A DNA stretch of 64,000 bases from the NCBI GenBank assembly GCA_964017065.1, contig OZ024787.1, positions 14,870,453-14,934,452 on the forward strand, given 5' to 3'. Source of the stretch: Haliclona indistincta (lineage: Eukaryota > Porifera > Demospongiae > Haplosclerida > Chalinidae). Position numbers and translations under genes: made by a program. The notes below the pieces were generated by a model that saw only the letters and a program-made list of their open reading frames with translations, had not been told where the DNA came from and searched no databases. Position 1 is the stretch's first letter. Each line of letters begins with the position of its first letter. This document shows positions 1 through 14,946 of this stretch, piece by piece.

Positions 1-65
1 AAGCTGAGCCGACTAGTGAGCTAGCTAATGGCTGGTGTGCTTACTGAATAGTCTCATTACTGCAG

Positions 66-1502
66 GCAGCTGATGCTGGGTCTACTGGCCGCCTCCTGAA
101 GGCTGTAGTACAGCTGTGCTTTGAACTAAGAGACTGGGATGGTCTGATGGAGCACATTGTGCTGCTGTCAAAGAGAAGGAGTCAACTGAAGACAGTGAGA
201 GAGCACTTACTGAGTGCATGCTCACTGGGTCCCTCTCTCCTTCCCTTAGGCAGTAGCATCAATGGTTGAGGAGTGTTGTAAGTACGTGGACCAGACTCCT
301 AATCTAGAGACCAAGCTAAAGCTGATCGACACGCTTCGTACTGTCACAGAAGGCAAGGTATACTAATACTCACACAGTAACACACATTAATACTACTCAT
401 GTGTGTAACAGATATATGTAGAGGTGCCAAGAGCCCGCCTGACCCTTGAGCTAGCTAGGATCAAAGAGGCTGATGGTGATATTGGAGGAGCTGCTGAGAT
501 ACTCCAGGAGCTGCAGGTGCCATTACACCACCCTCCCTCCATGATGATGATGATGACACTGCTCTATAGGTCGAGACATACGGATCAATGGAGCGAGAGG
601 AGAAGGTCCAATTCATTGTGGAGCAGATGCGCTTGTGTGTGGCGAACAGGGACTACATCAGAGCACAGATAGTCAGCAAGAAGCTCAGTACCAAGTTCTT
701 CTTCAATAAGTCAGATATTGTGCAGGTCAGTAGCCAGTAGTACTATAAGTGGTACTGTATTATCATGCTGTCATTAGGATCTTAAGTTACGATATTATCG
801 GCTGATGGTTGAACTGGGTCAGCATGATGGGAGCTATCTTGCAATCTGTCAGCATTATCGAGCTATCTATGATACCCCGAGAGTACAGGATGATGACACT
901 GCCTGGAAGGATGTGAGTATGCCACCATTAGATGACACCATGATGTGACTACATTGCTGTAGGCACTCAAGAACTCAGTACTGTACGTGTTGTTGGCTCC
1001 TTATGATAATGAACAGAGTGACCTCCTTCATCGTGTGTACGAGGACAAGAATCTTGAACAATTACCAGCATACAAGTAAGAGCACCCTCATACTGACCAC
1101 ACCCCCTCACATACCTACTGCAGGGAGCTGTTGGAATGCTTCCGCCGTCATGAGATACTAAACTGGTCTTCACTGAGTGGTACATACAGTGGAGTGCTGC
1201 GCGAGGGAGCTACTGACTGTCCGGCCACTAGAGTGTTCACAGGATCAGATGGAGACAAAAGATGGGAGGACTTCAGAAAGCAAGTTATTGAACATGTGCG
1301 TATGAGAGTCTGTGTGTGCTGTATGGATATGAGTGATGTGTTCTATAGAATCTGAGGGTAGTGGCAATGTACTACACACGCATCACAGTTCAGAGGCTAT
1401 CAAGCCTGCTTTTCCTCTCTGACAAGGTACCCCTCACTCACTCACTCACTCACTCACTCACTCACTCACTCACTCACTCACTCACTCATTCACTCACAGT
1501 AT

Positions 1503-1565
<63 letters not shown>

Positions 1566-1781
1566 GAACTAGAGTCATTCCTTTCAGATCTTGTGACCAA
1601 GAAGACAGTCTACGCTCGAATCGATCGTCCTGCTGGTATCATTAGCTTCAGACAACAGCAAGACCCTAGTGCTGTGCTCAACAGCTGGTCAGCTAACCTC
1701 AACTCTCTCATGAGTCTAGTGAGCAGGACAACACATCTCATCAACAAAGAAGAGATGATACATAGTATAGTGAAGTACTAA
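66..1781 (+). CDS. PSMD12: 26S proteasome regulatory subunit 12 (PSMD12/Rpn5), 5'-truncated by the window
   Basis: Rpn5 is a PCI-domain scaffold subunit of the 19S proteasome lid. Exons read at 66-194, 250-357, 412-516, 570-725, 778-912, 963-1075, 1124-1295, 1349-1426 and 1566-1781, all with GT-AG borders and continuous frame. The translation follows the human protein closely: [61 protein letters not shown], and the PCI end [15 protein letters not shown] followed by KEEMIHSI just before the stop. The N-terminal exons lie outside the window. The last intron (1427-1565) contains an (ACTC)n run and then a long (CT)n that serves as the polypyrimidine tract of the last acceptor. Downstream it converges on the reductase gene on the other strand. 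Confidence 0.96.
1430..1565 (+). repeat. (ACTC)n and (CT)n microsatellites in the last PSMD12 intron
   Basis: About 14 ACTC units are followed by about 28 CT units ending directly in the CAG acceptor. The CT run is the pyrimidine tract of the 3' splice site. Confidence 0.95.
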
Positions 1782-1784
1782 CTG

Positions 1785-1900
1785 ACAGTTCTAGCTACAG
1801 CAATTGTACCCAGCATCTACTGGTAGTGAAGTACTAGCTGACTATTGATCACATGATGGTTCTAGCTACAGCAATTGTACCCAGCATCTACTGGTATTAT
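1785..1900. repeat. Imperfect direct duplication (about 70 bp) at the convergent gene ends
   Basis: The segment with GTTCTAGCTACAGCAATTG and CCCAGCATCTACTGGTA occurs at about 1788-1825 and again at about 1858-1895, each near a GTGAAGTACTA motif. The second copy encodes the last codons and stop of the minus-strand reductase. The first is a non-coding duplicate lying between the two stop codons. Confidence 0.85.
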
Positions 1901-2941
1901 AGAGCAACTGATACCAGATGCACTGTTGCTCAGTAGGAACAAGATAGTGTTAACGACCTCGTCCACCTCTGTAGTGAGAGATCATTATAGCATGACCAAG
2001 TGACGGCACGTACCTATGAAGCGACCAGCTGGTATTCTCTTGAGTACAGGCTCAGCTTTAGCCGCATCTGACCAGTTCTCCTTACCCATTGCCGTCATGA
2101 CAACAGTCGGGTTCACGCTATTCACTCTGATCTGTGGGCAGGGTCAGTATTTGTCTAATGGGCGGGGTCAGTGTACTTTGTGTTTGCCCAGCTCAAGTCC
2201 CATGGTCTTGGTCAGCATATCAAGGGCTGCCTTAGATGAAGCTATAGCATCATAGAAAGGGTCACTAGTACTAGGTGATGCATGAGAGACTCACAATATG
2301 AGGTATGTTGATTGAGCGCCACTAGTGACGCTACACTGGACACATTGACTATAGCCCCGCCCTTCCCTCGTGCTATCATCCCTTTAGCAACTATCTAAAC
2401 ATGTATAGCATCATGAAGGCACCCATCATATAATGGTGACATACCTGTGACAGGAACAGCACTGCCTTCACATTAGTATCCATTACTCTGAGTGAGATAG
2501 CACACATATGAGCATCTATCATGCAGCTCACCTGTCATATGCTTCCTCTGTGACATCAATGAAGCTCTGGAGTTCAGCAACCCCAGCATTGTTGACCAGT
2601 AGGTTAACCCGTCTCAACTCACTCTCACCCACTGCTGCCTTGGTTGCCGCTATATCGGACACATCCACACACACTGTCACCACTCCAGGTATCTGGTGGT
2701 AGCAGTGATGACGTCACACCTCATGTTAGCTGTACCGACCTCTTGTTTCAGTGAGTCTAGATCCTCCTGTGTTCTACTGACAGCTATCACCTCAGCTCCA
2801 TTCCTCGCTAGTGCCTTGGCTGTCTCCCTCCCAATACCTAGTATAATGTGCTAGTAATAAGCTGCTGCAACCCGCCATTATCTTACCTTTCCCTGCTCCT
2901 GTCACCAGGGCACACTGTCCAGAGAAATCGTAGCTCATCAT
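1862..2941 (-). CDS. DCXR: Dicarbonyl/L-xylulose reductase, short-chain dehydrogenase
   Basis: NADPH-dependent SDR that reduces L-xylulose and alpha-dicarbonyls. The start is at 2941 (two adjacent ATGs, MMSYDFSGQ). Exons on the minus strand give the Rossmann motif [20 protein letters not shown], then [17 protein letters not shown], the NNAG motif in [32 protein letters not shown] with a Y-x3-K catalytic pair in [37 protein letters not shown] and the end [18 protein letters not shown]. This is near end-to-end agreement with vertebrate DCXR, including the SRTQ-DLDSL strand and NPTVVMT loop that separate it from other SDRs. About seven short introns. Its 5' end lies 127 bp from the divergent HAUS2-like gene. 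Confidence 0.93.
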
Positions 2942-3068
2942 TCAACTGCAGGAACACGGCAGACACGGGGGCTGGCTGATTGTGTAAGCTTAGTGTACGG
3001 AAGTATACAGTAACATAAACGGACACTATTGCTTAGCCACACCCTATTATCTCTAGCGCGCGAAAAGG
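2942..3068. promoter_or_regulatory. Putative bidirectional promoter (DCXR / HAUS2-like)
   Basis: Only 127 bp separate two divergent start codons, so both promoters must overlap or lie inside neighbouring transcripts. No TATA box is evident. Inferred from layout only. Confidence 0.5.
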
Positions 3069-3909
3069 ATGTCTTCTAATCCATGGAGCCACAACGATTC
3101 TCTATCAGGAATCAGTCTAGGAGATCCCTCTGCCGGGATAATGATAGCTAGGACACATGGCGTGCTGGCGGACCAGGTAGCTGTCTATCACACACTCACT
3201 CACCTCATGCTGCTGTCCATAGGAAGATAGTGCTGTACAGAGGTCGCCATCATTACAGCTAATCACTGTATTGAAGGAGCTAAGTGATGTGAGGGCTGCT
3301 CTAGACGAGGTATCATCATCAGGTCCTGTATGGTTCATGGTAGCACTGTGTATAGGTGGAGTATGATCTGTATTGTTACCAGCTGGACCAGAGCACTGCT
3401 GATATAACCCACTCCACTAGTCTAGGTGAGTGCTAGCCGGCGGCGAGGCACGTTACATGTACTGCTGCTGCTCTCAGAGTCTCGACTGCACCAGCTGAAT
3501 GATCTACTAACCCACTTCACCAAGGTGACGGCTAACAGACATCACTTGCTGTCAGCACTGCAGTCCACTAGTACCACTGATCACTCACTCAAGATGGCTG
3601 CCAATCATCACAGGTAATAGTGCCATGTGTCAGGATCATTATTCAATCTGGTCTATCAGGAGTGCTGTAGATGTGCTGGGCTCACTGGATGCTGTCCTCA
3701 CTAATATCACCACTCATTGCCAGCGGTTATCCACAGCTTCGTCACTGCACATCACAGGGACTAGCCTGGTTAGTGCTCAGTGCTGTATCACCATCTCTAT
3801 CCCTGCTGGTGTGTAGGAGGGCAGCCTGCGTGGTCTACTACAGTATCTCATGGAGTGCAGGACAAGACTACAATCAATCAGTCATCTACATCATGCCATC
3901 ATGCCCTAG
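3069..3909 (+). CDS. HAUS2: HAUS augmin-like complex subunit 2-like protein
   Basis: Probable small augmin subunit, the complex that recruits gamma-tubulin to spindle microtubules. Exons are roughly 3069-3175, 3224-3309, 3426-3614, 3659-3770 and 3817-3909. Visible features resembling HAUS2 are the N-terminal NPW motif, a GIMIARTHGVLADQ helix, a following helical exon (LQLITVLKELSDVRAALDE), a middle leucine-rich helix (LHVLLLLSESRLHQLNDLLTHF), HSLKMAANHHRSAVDVL, and a C-terminus ending HHAIMP like the IIMPP tail of the human protein. Similarity is weak and spread out, as expected for augmin subunits, so the name is provisional. The alternative is an unrelated helical protein. Confidence 0.55.
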
Positions 3910-4135
3910 CAACGCCCTAATGCTGGCATCTACTATAGTGTAATGATGTAGTAAAATCACAATTCCCGCCATAGATTGTTAATTACCATGGCAACACGTG
4001 TTATCGCTGATCAGGTCAATATGGGCGAGGCTGGCTAGCGGCCAGATCTGCAGACCAGCTAGATCACGTATCGATAACTATTGTATCAGCATCGGCTTCT
4101 TTCTAGCTTAGTTCCAGCAGTGGTTATAAGACACG

Positions 4136-5184
4136 ATGGGTGAGCTGCTGCTAGGAGTATTAGTGGTGTTATGATCGCTGTTGCATGGTTCATGCAGGTA
4201 CTGAGCAGTGCTGCAGGACGTGTTGCTACAGCACTCCCTTTGCGACCTTGTTCGCTCTTGGAGTAGTGGTGGTAGGTATGGTGGGCTACTCGGGCTCGGC
4301 AGTGTATGGAGTGGTCGCCATTACTATGGTGGATACATTGTATCGCCAGTGAGTGTTGTACAGCAGCACAATGATGTGTGTCTATGCATGTTGCAGTGTG
4401 ATAGTGTTTGCACCTGTGCTATGCGGGGCAGTGTTGCTAGGGGTGATACCATTACTGCTAGCTACCATCATGGGCTACTGTGTCACTGGATATATCAAGG
4501 ATGAATTGTATAAGGCCAGAGTGAAGCGATTCATAGCGCTACCCTGCAGTGCATTTGTGAGCTAGTGCCAAACACTCTTCTCTCTGACTCTCTTTATCTC
4601 TGATCAGGTGATGCTGGTCAACTTCGTCTATCTGTTGCTGTGGATACTAGTGGCTGTATCTCTGGGAGCAGTATTAGCGGTGTTTGTTCAGCTCAGGCTT
4701 GGTTGCACATATGCTCAATCCATTGATCCAAGTAGTTCAGGATTCATAAACAGCACTTGCCTACCAGCTGGAGGTACTCACAGCAGCTGGTGTGTTTCAT
4801 TCATGATCAATGAATCACTACTGTAGATTATGGATCCAGTCCAGTGGTTGATGCAGTGTGTGGCAGTGACCTGGACTCACTCTGTGATATGGTATTGCTA
4901 CTGGTCCATCTCCTCTCATCATTGTTCTCCTACTGTAGGGCATCAATGCTGGTCTGGCATTCATAGCTGCTCTTGGATTCTCTCTCATCGTTATCATTGG
5001 GCAGGTGAGTGTCACGTGATTCATACCACTCATTGCTCCTCTGCTGCAGGTCATGATGCTCATGGTGCTAGCTGGTAATTATGTGAATGGACGTGAAAAT
5101 AAAGAATATCGTGAGCCCCAGCGCAGGAACCGGGCTGCTACTGATGGTGTGGATGGTGACTTTGATATGAAAAACATCAGATAA
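4136..5184 (+). CDS. Myelin proteolipid/M6-family four-pass membrane protein, paralogue 1
   Basis: PLP/M6 proteins are palmitoylated four-helix membrane proteins. Exon 1 is only ATGG (4136-4139). Further exons are 4198-4348, 4397-4556, 4608-4773, 4827-4891, about 4939-5004 and 5050-5184. The N-terminus MGTEQCCRTCCYSTPFATLF has the MGxxxCC..C pattern of the family (likely acylated cysteines). Four hydrophobic segments follow: FALGVVVVGMVGYSG, VIVFAPVLCGAVLLGVIPLL, VNFVYLLLWILVAVSLGAVL and FIAALGFSLIVIIG. The large loop carries the four-cysteine signature ending VCGSDLDSLC, which matches the VCGSNLLSIC of vertebrate PLP. The tail is short and charged. The same exon layout recurs in paralogue 2 on the far side of ERCC1. 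Confidence 0.88.
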
Positions 5185-5374
5185 CAAACTACTATTATAC
5201 GGACGCATTGTTGATACATAAACCACTCATTGTATACACTGAGAGAGCGTATCACTACTCGCTAGTATCATTGCCAGCAACACTACATCTAGAGTAGTCG
5301 TGTTGTGCACGTGCGCTTTGCAAAACCAAGGGTGTGGCTGAATTGACGCCGCCTATTGTACCGCCCACTTAGAA

Positions 5375-7332
5375 ATGGCTGCTGATACACGAGATCTGAA
5401 ATTGCAACTAGAGGAGCAGCCGTCAGCTGTTGATCAGAGCAATCGAGAGGGTAGCACATACTCACCACACGCCATCATAGTGAACCCTGTACAGGTAAGA
5501 CATGATTAGTGACCGCGAGTGCCTGCATTATGCTGATCGATCATACAGAGATCTAATCCAGTACTTAAACATTTTCGTAACGTTCGATGGGAAATAAAAG
5601 ATATAATACCAGACTATATACTGGGGCAGACCTGCTGTGCATTGTTCTTGAGGTATGTACTGACCATGGCTAGTAACAGCATCGTGCATGCACTGCAGTG
5701 TACGCTATCATATACTACATCCTGATTATATTCATGGACGGCTAGAGCAACTAGGAAAGAGATTTGATATTAGAGTACTGCTACTGTTAGTAGATACGGT
5801 GAGTGATAGTACACTACTGTTAGTAGATACGGTGAGTGATAGTACACTACTGTCAGTAGATACTGTGAGTGATAGTACACTACTGTTAGTAGATACTGTG
5901 AGTGATAGTACACTACTGTTAGTAGATACTGTGAGTGATAGTACACTACTGTCAGTAGATACTGTGAGTGATAGTACACTACTGTTAGTAGATACGGTGA
6001 GTGATAGTACACTACTGTTAGTAGATACAGTGAGTGATAGTACACTACTGTTAGTAGATACTGTGAGTGATAGTACACTACTGTTAGTAGATACGGTGAG
6101 TGATAGTACACTACTGTTAGTAGATACTGTGAGTGATAGTACACTACTGTTAGTAGATACGGTGAGTGATAGTACACTACTGTTAGTAGATACGGTGAGT
6201 GATAGTACACTACTGTTAGTAGATACTGTGAGTGATAGTACACTACTGTTAGTAGATACAGTGAGTGATAGTACACTACTGTTAGTAGATACGGTGAGTG
6301 ATAGTACACTACTGTTAGTAGATACTGTGAGTGATAGTACACTACTGTCAGTAGATACTGTGAGTGATAGTACACTACTGTTAGTAGATACTGTGAGTGA
6401 TAGTACACTCTGTTAGTAGATACTGTGAGTGATAGTACACTACTGTCAGTAGATACTGTGAGTGATAGTACACTACTGTCAGTAGATACTGTGAGTGATA
6501 GTACACTACTGTTAGTAGATACAGTGAGTGATAGTACACTACTGTCAGTAGATACTGAGAGTATTAGTGTATTATAATGAGATAATGTATTATCTATGAT
6601 GGTATTAGAGTGACTTCCACCATACTCTCCAACAAGCTGCAAGACTAGCATTGCTTGCTGACTGCACACTAATAGTATCATGGAGGTAAGACCCTACATA
6701 CCATGACTACTCAATGTCTCTCTAGCTATGAAGAAGCTGCTCGATATCTTGAAACATACAAAGTCTATGAAAACAAGCCGCCAGAAGTACTGATGGAGCG
6801 TATGGGCAGTGACCACGCCTCTAGAGTGAGCCATAACATCACTCCTTACTAGACTAGTAATCTAATAGCAGGCTATAACCAGACACACTCACTCATCACA
6901 GCAGACACACAGCATCACTCACTCATTACCAGACATATTACTATCATTATATCGTCTCTATTACTAGCTGTCAGTCTCTCGACCCAGCTAGCACTGCGCG
7001 GGCTGTGCCACCAGCTCTCATTCATTGTTGTAGGTTGCTGAATGTTTGACCACTGTTCGTAAGGTGAATAGAACAGATGCAGCCACACTCATGAGTACAT
7101 TTGGAGTGAGCTGCTAGATGATATTAGTGATGGCACAATGCTGATTGTCACTATAGACAATGGAGGGAGTTGTAATGGCGTCTAAAGAGGAGCTCTCCTT
7201 GTGCCCCGGACTAGGCCCACACAAGGCACTATTCTTACTATAATGAATCTATATGTTACTGCTCTATTGCTGCAGGCTGATAGACTGTACAAGCTGTTTC
7301 AAGAACCATTCGTTAAGACAAACACCCATTAG
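5375..7332 (+). CDS. ERCC1: DNA excision repair protein ERCC1
   Basis: Non-catalytic partner of the XPF endonuclease in nucleotide excision and crosslink repair. Exon 1 encodes [11 protein letters not shown] through HAIIVNPVQ. Later exons give [115 protein letters not shown], and the helix-hairpin-helix end [13 protein letters not shown] plus [12 protein letters not shown]. This is full agreement with human ERCC1 after its variable N-terminus. Two oddities stand out. The intron after VDT is filled by a 33-bp minisatellite that repeats the exon end and its donor. The last intron (7226-7275) appears to start with GC instead of GT. The gene lies between the two PLP/M6 paralogues. Confidence 0.96.
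5785..6555 (+). repeat. 33-bp minisatellite, about 23 copies, each with a copy of the ERCC1 exon end and splice donor
   Basis: The unit is CTACTGTTAGTAGATACG followed by GTGAGTGATAGTACA. The first 18 nt equal the end of the ERCC1 exon and the rest is the intron start, so every unit carries a consensus GTGAGT donor. Variants alternate between TACGG, TACTG and TACAG before the donor. The unit is a multiple of three and open in the exon frame through most of the array (to 6416, where a short deletion in one copy shifts it). Confidence 0.97.
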
Positions 7333-7549
7333 TAATAGTTGCCATGGTTACCAGCTAGTACAGTTGTTGTGCAATCACTATTGCGATAATTAACATACCA
7401 ATACGTGGGCGGAACGTGTCTATACAAACGCCTCACTACTGTAGCGCAAGTACTATCTCGTCCCTTTGTCCCGTGGCGGTCTACTCGTACTTGTGTTCAG
7501 CTCTATCGTGGTATCTTATATAACTGGTCGTGGATAGCTGCTCTTTACA

Positions 7550-10036
7550 ATGGGTGAGTGATCCCGGGTCCGTGGGAGTGGAGCGCGCTCATGTTTCAAC
7601 GAGTTCCCGCCCAGCGCTCTACCGGCATCATGGCAACACTAGATACAGCGGTAGCTAGCTAGTGACAGGGCGGTCGTGTCGCTGTGATAGGATACCCGGG
7701 ACTAGCTGGTTGTTGTGGTGTGGTACAATAGTTCATAGTGTGATGTCATGTGCTGTATCCAGGTGGAATGTGATTGATAGATCGAGTGTTAATGAGCATA
7801 TATAGCAAGTGGTATTGCTAGCATAGTGAAACCAGCCTAGAGGTGACCCAATAGGGTGTATATATTGCTACTAGTGTATACATATCATTCGTCCTTGTGA
7901 GGTCTATATCATGGTTTGTCAACATCTTAGCATAACCCATAACATCTGCTGTGCTGCTAATAGCCTCGTTCCCAGACCTAGCCTCGTACCCATGCATACT
8001 AGTCCACTATAGTTATGAATTATCAATAATGATGAGTATCTTTGGAACTGGATGTTGTTACCATTGCAGATAGTTGCATCTGATAGACAGTTGCACCATT
8101 GCAGATAGTGTGTGTTATAGTTTCTCATACCTCCTCTCTGCTGCTTGCCTGGTAGTGTGCTGGTCACTAGCTTCTCCCTGCCTATACTAGCTACTAGCTT
8201 CTCCCTGCCTATACTAGCTACTAGCTTCTCCCTGCCTATACTAGCTACTAGCTTCTCCCTGCCTATACTAGCTACTAGCTTCTCCCTGCCTATACTAGCT
8301 ACTAGCTTCTCCCTGCCTATACTAGCTTCTCCCTTCTCCCTGCCTATACTAGCTACTAGCTTCTCCCTGCCTATACTAGCTACTAGCTTCTCCCTGCCTA
8401 TACTAGCTTCTCCCTTCTCCCTGCCTATACTGGCTACTAGCTTCTTCCTGCCTATACTAGCTACTAGCTTCTCCCTGCCTATACTAGCTTCTCCCTGCCT
8501 ATACTAGCTTCTCCCTGCCTATACTAGCTTCTCCCTGCCTATACTAGCTTCTCCCTGCCTATACTAGCTTCTCCCTGCCTATACTAGCTTCTCCCTGCCT
8601 ATACTAGCTTCTCCCTGCCTATATACTAGCTTCTCCCTGCCTATACTAGCTTCTCTCTGCCTATACTAGCTTCTCCCTGCATGCCTATACTAGCTTCTCT
8701 CTGCCTATACTAGCTTCTCCCTGCATGCCTATACTAGCTTCTCTCTGCCTATAATTATACTAGCTTCTCCCTGCCTATACTAGCTTCTCTCTGCCTATAT
8801 ACTAGCTTCTCCCTGCATGCCTATACTAGCTTCTCCCTGCCTATACTAGCTTCTCCCTGCCTATACTAGCTTCTCTCTGCCTATATACTAGCTTCTCCCT
8901 GCATGCCTATACTAGCTTCTCCCTGCCTATACTAGCTTCTCCCTGCCTATACTAGCTTCTCTCTGCCTATATACTAGCTTCTCCCTGCCTGCCTATATAC
9001 TAGCTTCTCCCTGCCTGCCTATATACTAGCTTCTCCCTGTTAGTGTATTAGCTCTCTATGTTATGCCTAGAGTGATTCCTGCATTCCTTGTGAGGTTATT
9101 TTCAGTTATCACGTTGTATTTGTGTACTATCATCCTTTCTGTTGGTATGTTATCAATTTGTTAACCCATTGATCACTAGGTGAGGAGTGTTGTAAGCGGT
9201 GTTGCTACAGCACACCATATGGTACACTGTTTGCTGTCAGTGTAGCCATAGTGGGCCTCGTGGGGTTTGTAGCTGCTGCCATATATGGCGTGGTCATGAT
9301 GAGTGCTAATCAAGATCTCAACAGACAGTAAGTCCCATCCTCCCACTATCACACACTCACACTATCACATCCTCACACTATCACACTCCTCCTTCACACC
9401 CTCACACTCCTCCTTCACACCATCATTTTCTATCTCAGAGTTGTTATATTTGCTCCGATTCTTGCTGGAGTGGTTGTGTTGGGCGTGGTCCCGTTGCTAC
9501 TAGCAACCATCATGGGTTACTGTGTGACTGGCTACATCAGGGATGAGCTCTATTCTGATAATATCAAGCGCTGCATTGGACCATGCTGTAGCTTCTTTGT
9601 GAGTGGTCATATGACCTGTCATGTGATGTATGTTCTCTCCTCTCGTTAGGTGATGCTGCTCAACTTTGTTTATCTGTTGCTATGGATACTGGTAGCAGTG
9701 GGTCTGGGGGCAGTGCTTACAGTATTTGTTCAGCTCAGGATCGGCTGTTCTGCTGTATCCGTCAATGACCCTGGCTTTACTAGTATGAATACATGTCTAC
9801 CTGATGGAGGTATGAACATCTATCACATGACCTGTCACATGACCTCTCTATAGAATATGGTAGCACTGTATTGGATCAAGTGTGCGGCAGTGCCCTTCAA
9901 TCATTGTGTAGTCATGTAAGCATGGCTGCTGGTGTAAATTACCTATACTCCTCTCTCTCTCATAGGGTGAAAATGCTGGTCTGTCGTTCATAGTGGCTCT
10001 TGGTTTCTCTATAGTTATAGTGATTGGATTGGTAAG

Positions 10037-10080
<44 letters not shown>

Positions 10081-10141
10081 ACACACACACACACCCACAC
10101 ACACACACACACACACACCCACACACACCCACACACACACA

Positions 10142-10214
<73 letters not shown>

Positions 10215-10400
10215 ACACACACACACACACACACACCTGCTCATCACATTCTCTCTCTCTCTCCACAGATGATGCTACTAATGATTCAGATGGGTAACTA
10301 CGTTAACGCCCGTGAGAACATGGAGTACAGACGCTCGTACCAACCTCGTTCTAATGGAGGCAACGCAGAGGAAGATTATGCTATGAAGCGTGTTCGCTAG
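7550..10400 (+). CDS. Myelin proteolipid/M6-family four-pass membrane protein, paralogue 2
   Basis: Same family and exon plan as the gene at 4136. Exons are 7550-7553 (ATGG), 9180-9327, 9439-9598, 9650-9809, 9854-9915, 9966-10031 and 10269-10400. The protein begins MGEECCKRCCYSTPYGTLFA. It has four membrane helices (AVSVAIVGLVGFVAAAI; VVIFAPILAGVVVLGVV; FVYLLLWILVAVGLGAVL; LSFIVALGFSIVIVIGLMM) and a large loop with four cysteines ending VCGSALQSLC. It ends in a charged tail (ENMEYRRSYQPR..YAMKRVR). Intron 1 is 1.6 kb and holds a large minisatellite. The intron before the last exon is almost entirely a (CA)n tract. Internal identity with paralogue 1 is high (for example PLLLATIMGYCVTGYI), pointing to local duplication. 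Confidence 0.88.
8157..9048 (+). repeat. Minisatellite of 27-bp then 20-bp units in PLP/M6 paralogue 2 intron 1
   Basis: The core CTTCTCCCTGCCTATACTAG (20 bp) first alternates with a 7-bp extension CTACTAG, then runs as the bare 20-mer, then as longer variants with inserted ATGC or ATAT. It has no coding content. The open frame across it is a by-product of the repeat. Confidence 0.96.
10038..10236. repeat. (CA)n microsatellite with CACAC-C interruptions
   Basis: About 200 bp of CA dinucleotides with scattered CCC and CTC breaks in the last intron of PLP/M6 paralogue 2, followed by a CT-rich acceptor. Confidence 0.98.
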
Positions 10401-10641
10401 TCACATCCACGCACCATTATTATTAACCCATCATTCACTAACATCATTATACATGTTCTAACAATACATTATGTCATTGTCCTTATTATTCACTAGTCTT
10501 GCTAACTTTTGGTGTCATTTTTAAAGAGTGATTTTATTGCTATGATGCAACACGATAGGGGGCGTGTTCCAACCAATGAGTGGGGCGTGTCCCATACTAC
10601 ACACATTATACATCTGTTATCTATGATTATTACTGAAGTAG

Positions 10642-14851
<4,210 letters not shown>

Positions 14852-14946
14852 GCTAGCTACATGTAGCTAGGGCTGATCGGAGTGAGAGGATGTCCGATCA
14901 GTGTTTCTGCATCAAGCCACACCTCCTCACACGCCCATCGATAAAC
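14852..14946. promoter_or_regulatory. Putative bidirectional promoter (cysteine-rich receptor / DJ-1)
   Basis: The divergent start codons are 95 bp apart. No TATA box is seen. Inferred from layout. Confidence 0.5.

Noticed and set aside
5688..6681. Long repetitive open frames on both strands in ERCC1
   Set aside because: Produced by the 33-bp minisatellite. Only the short exon at its start is supported by homology to ERCC1.
8145..8507. 120-codon frame of repeated SFSLPILAT
   Set aside because: Translation of the 27/20-bp minisatellite in PLP/M6 intron 1. No homology and no exon context.
9960..10400. Poly-Cys/Val and Thr/His open frames over CA tracts (also at 13645-13997)
   Set aside because: Microsatellite translations on both strands. 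The real coding exon is only 10269-10400.
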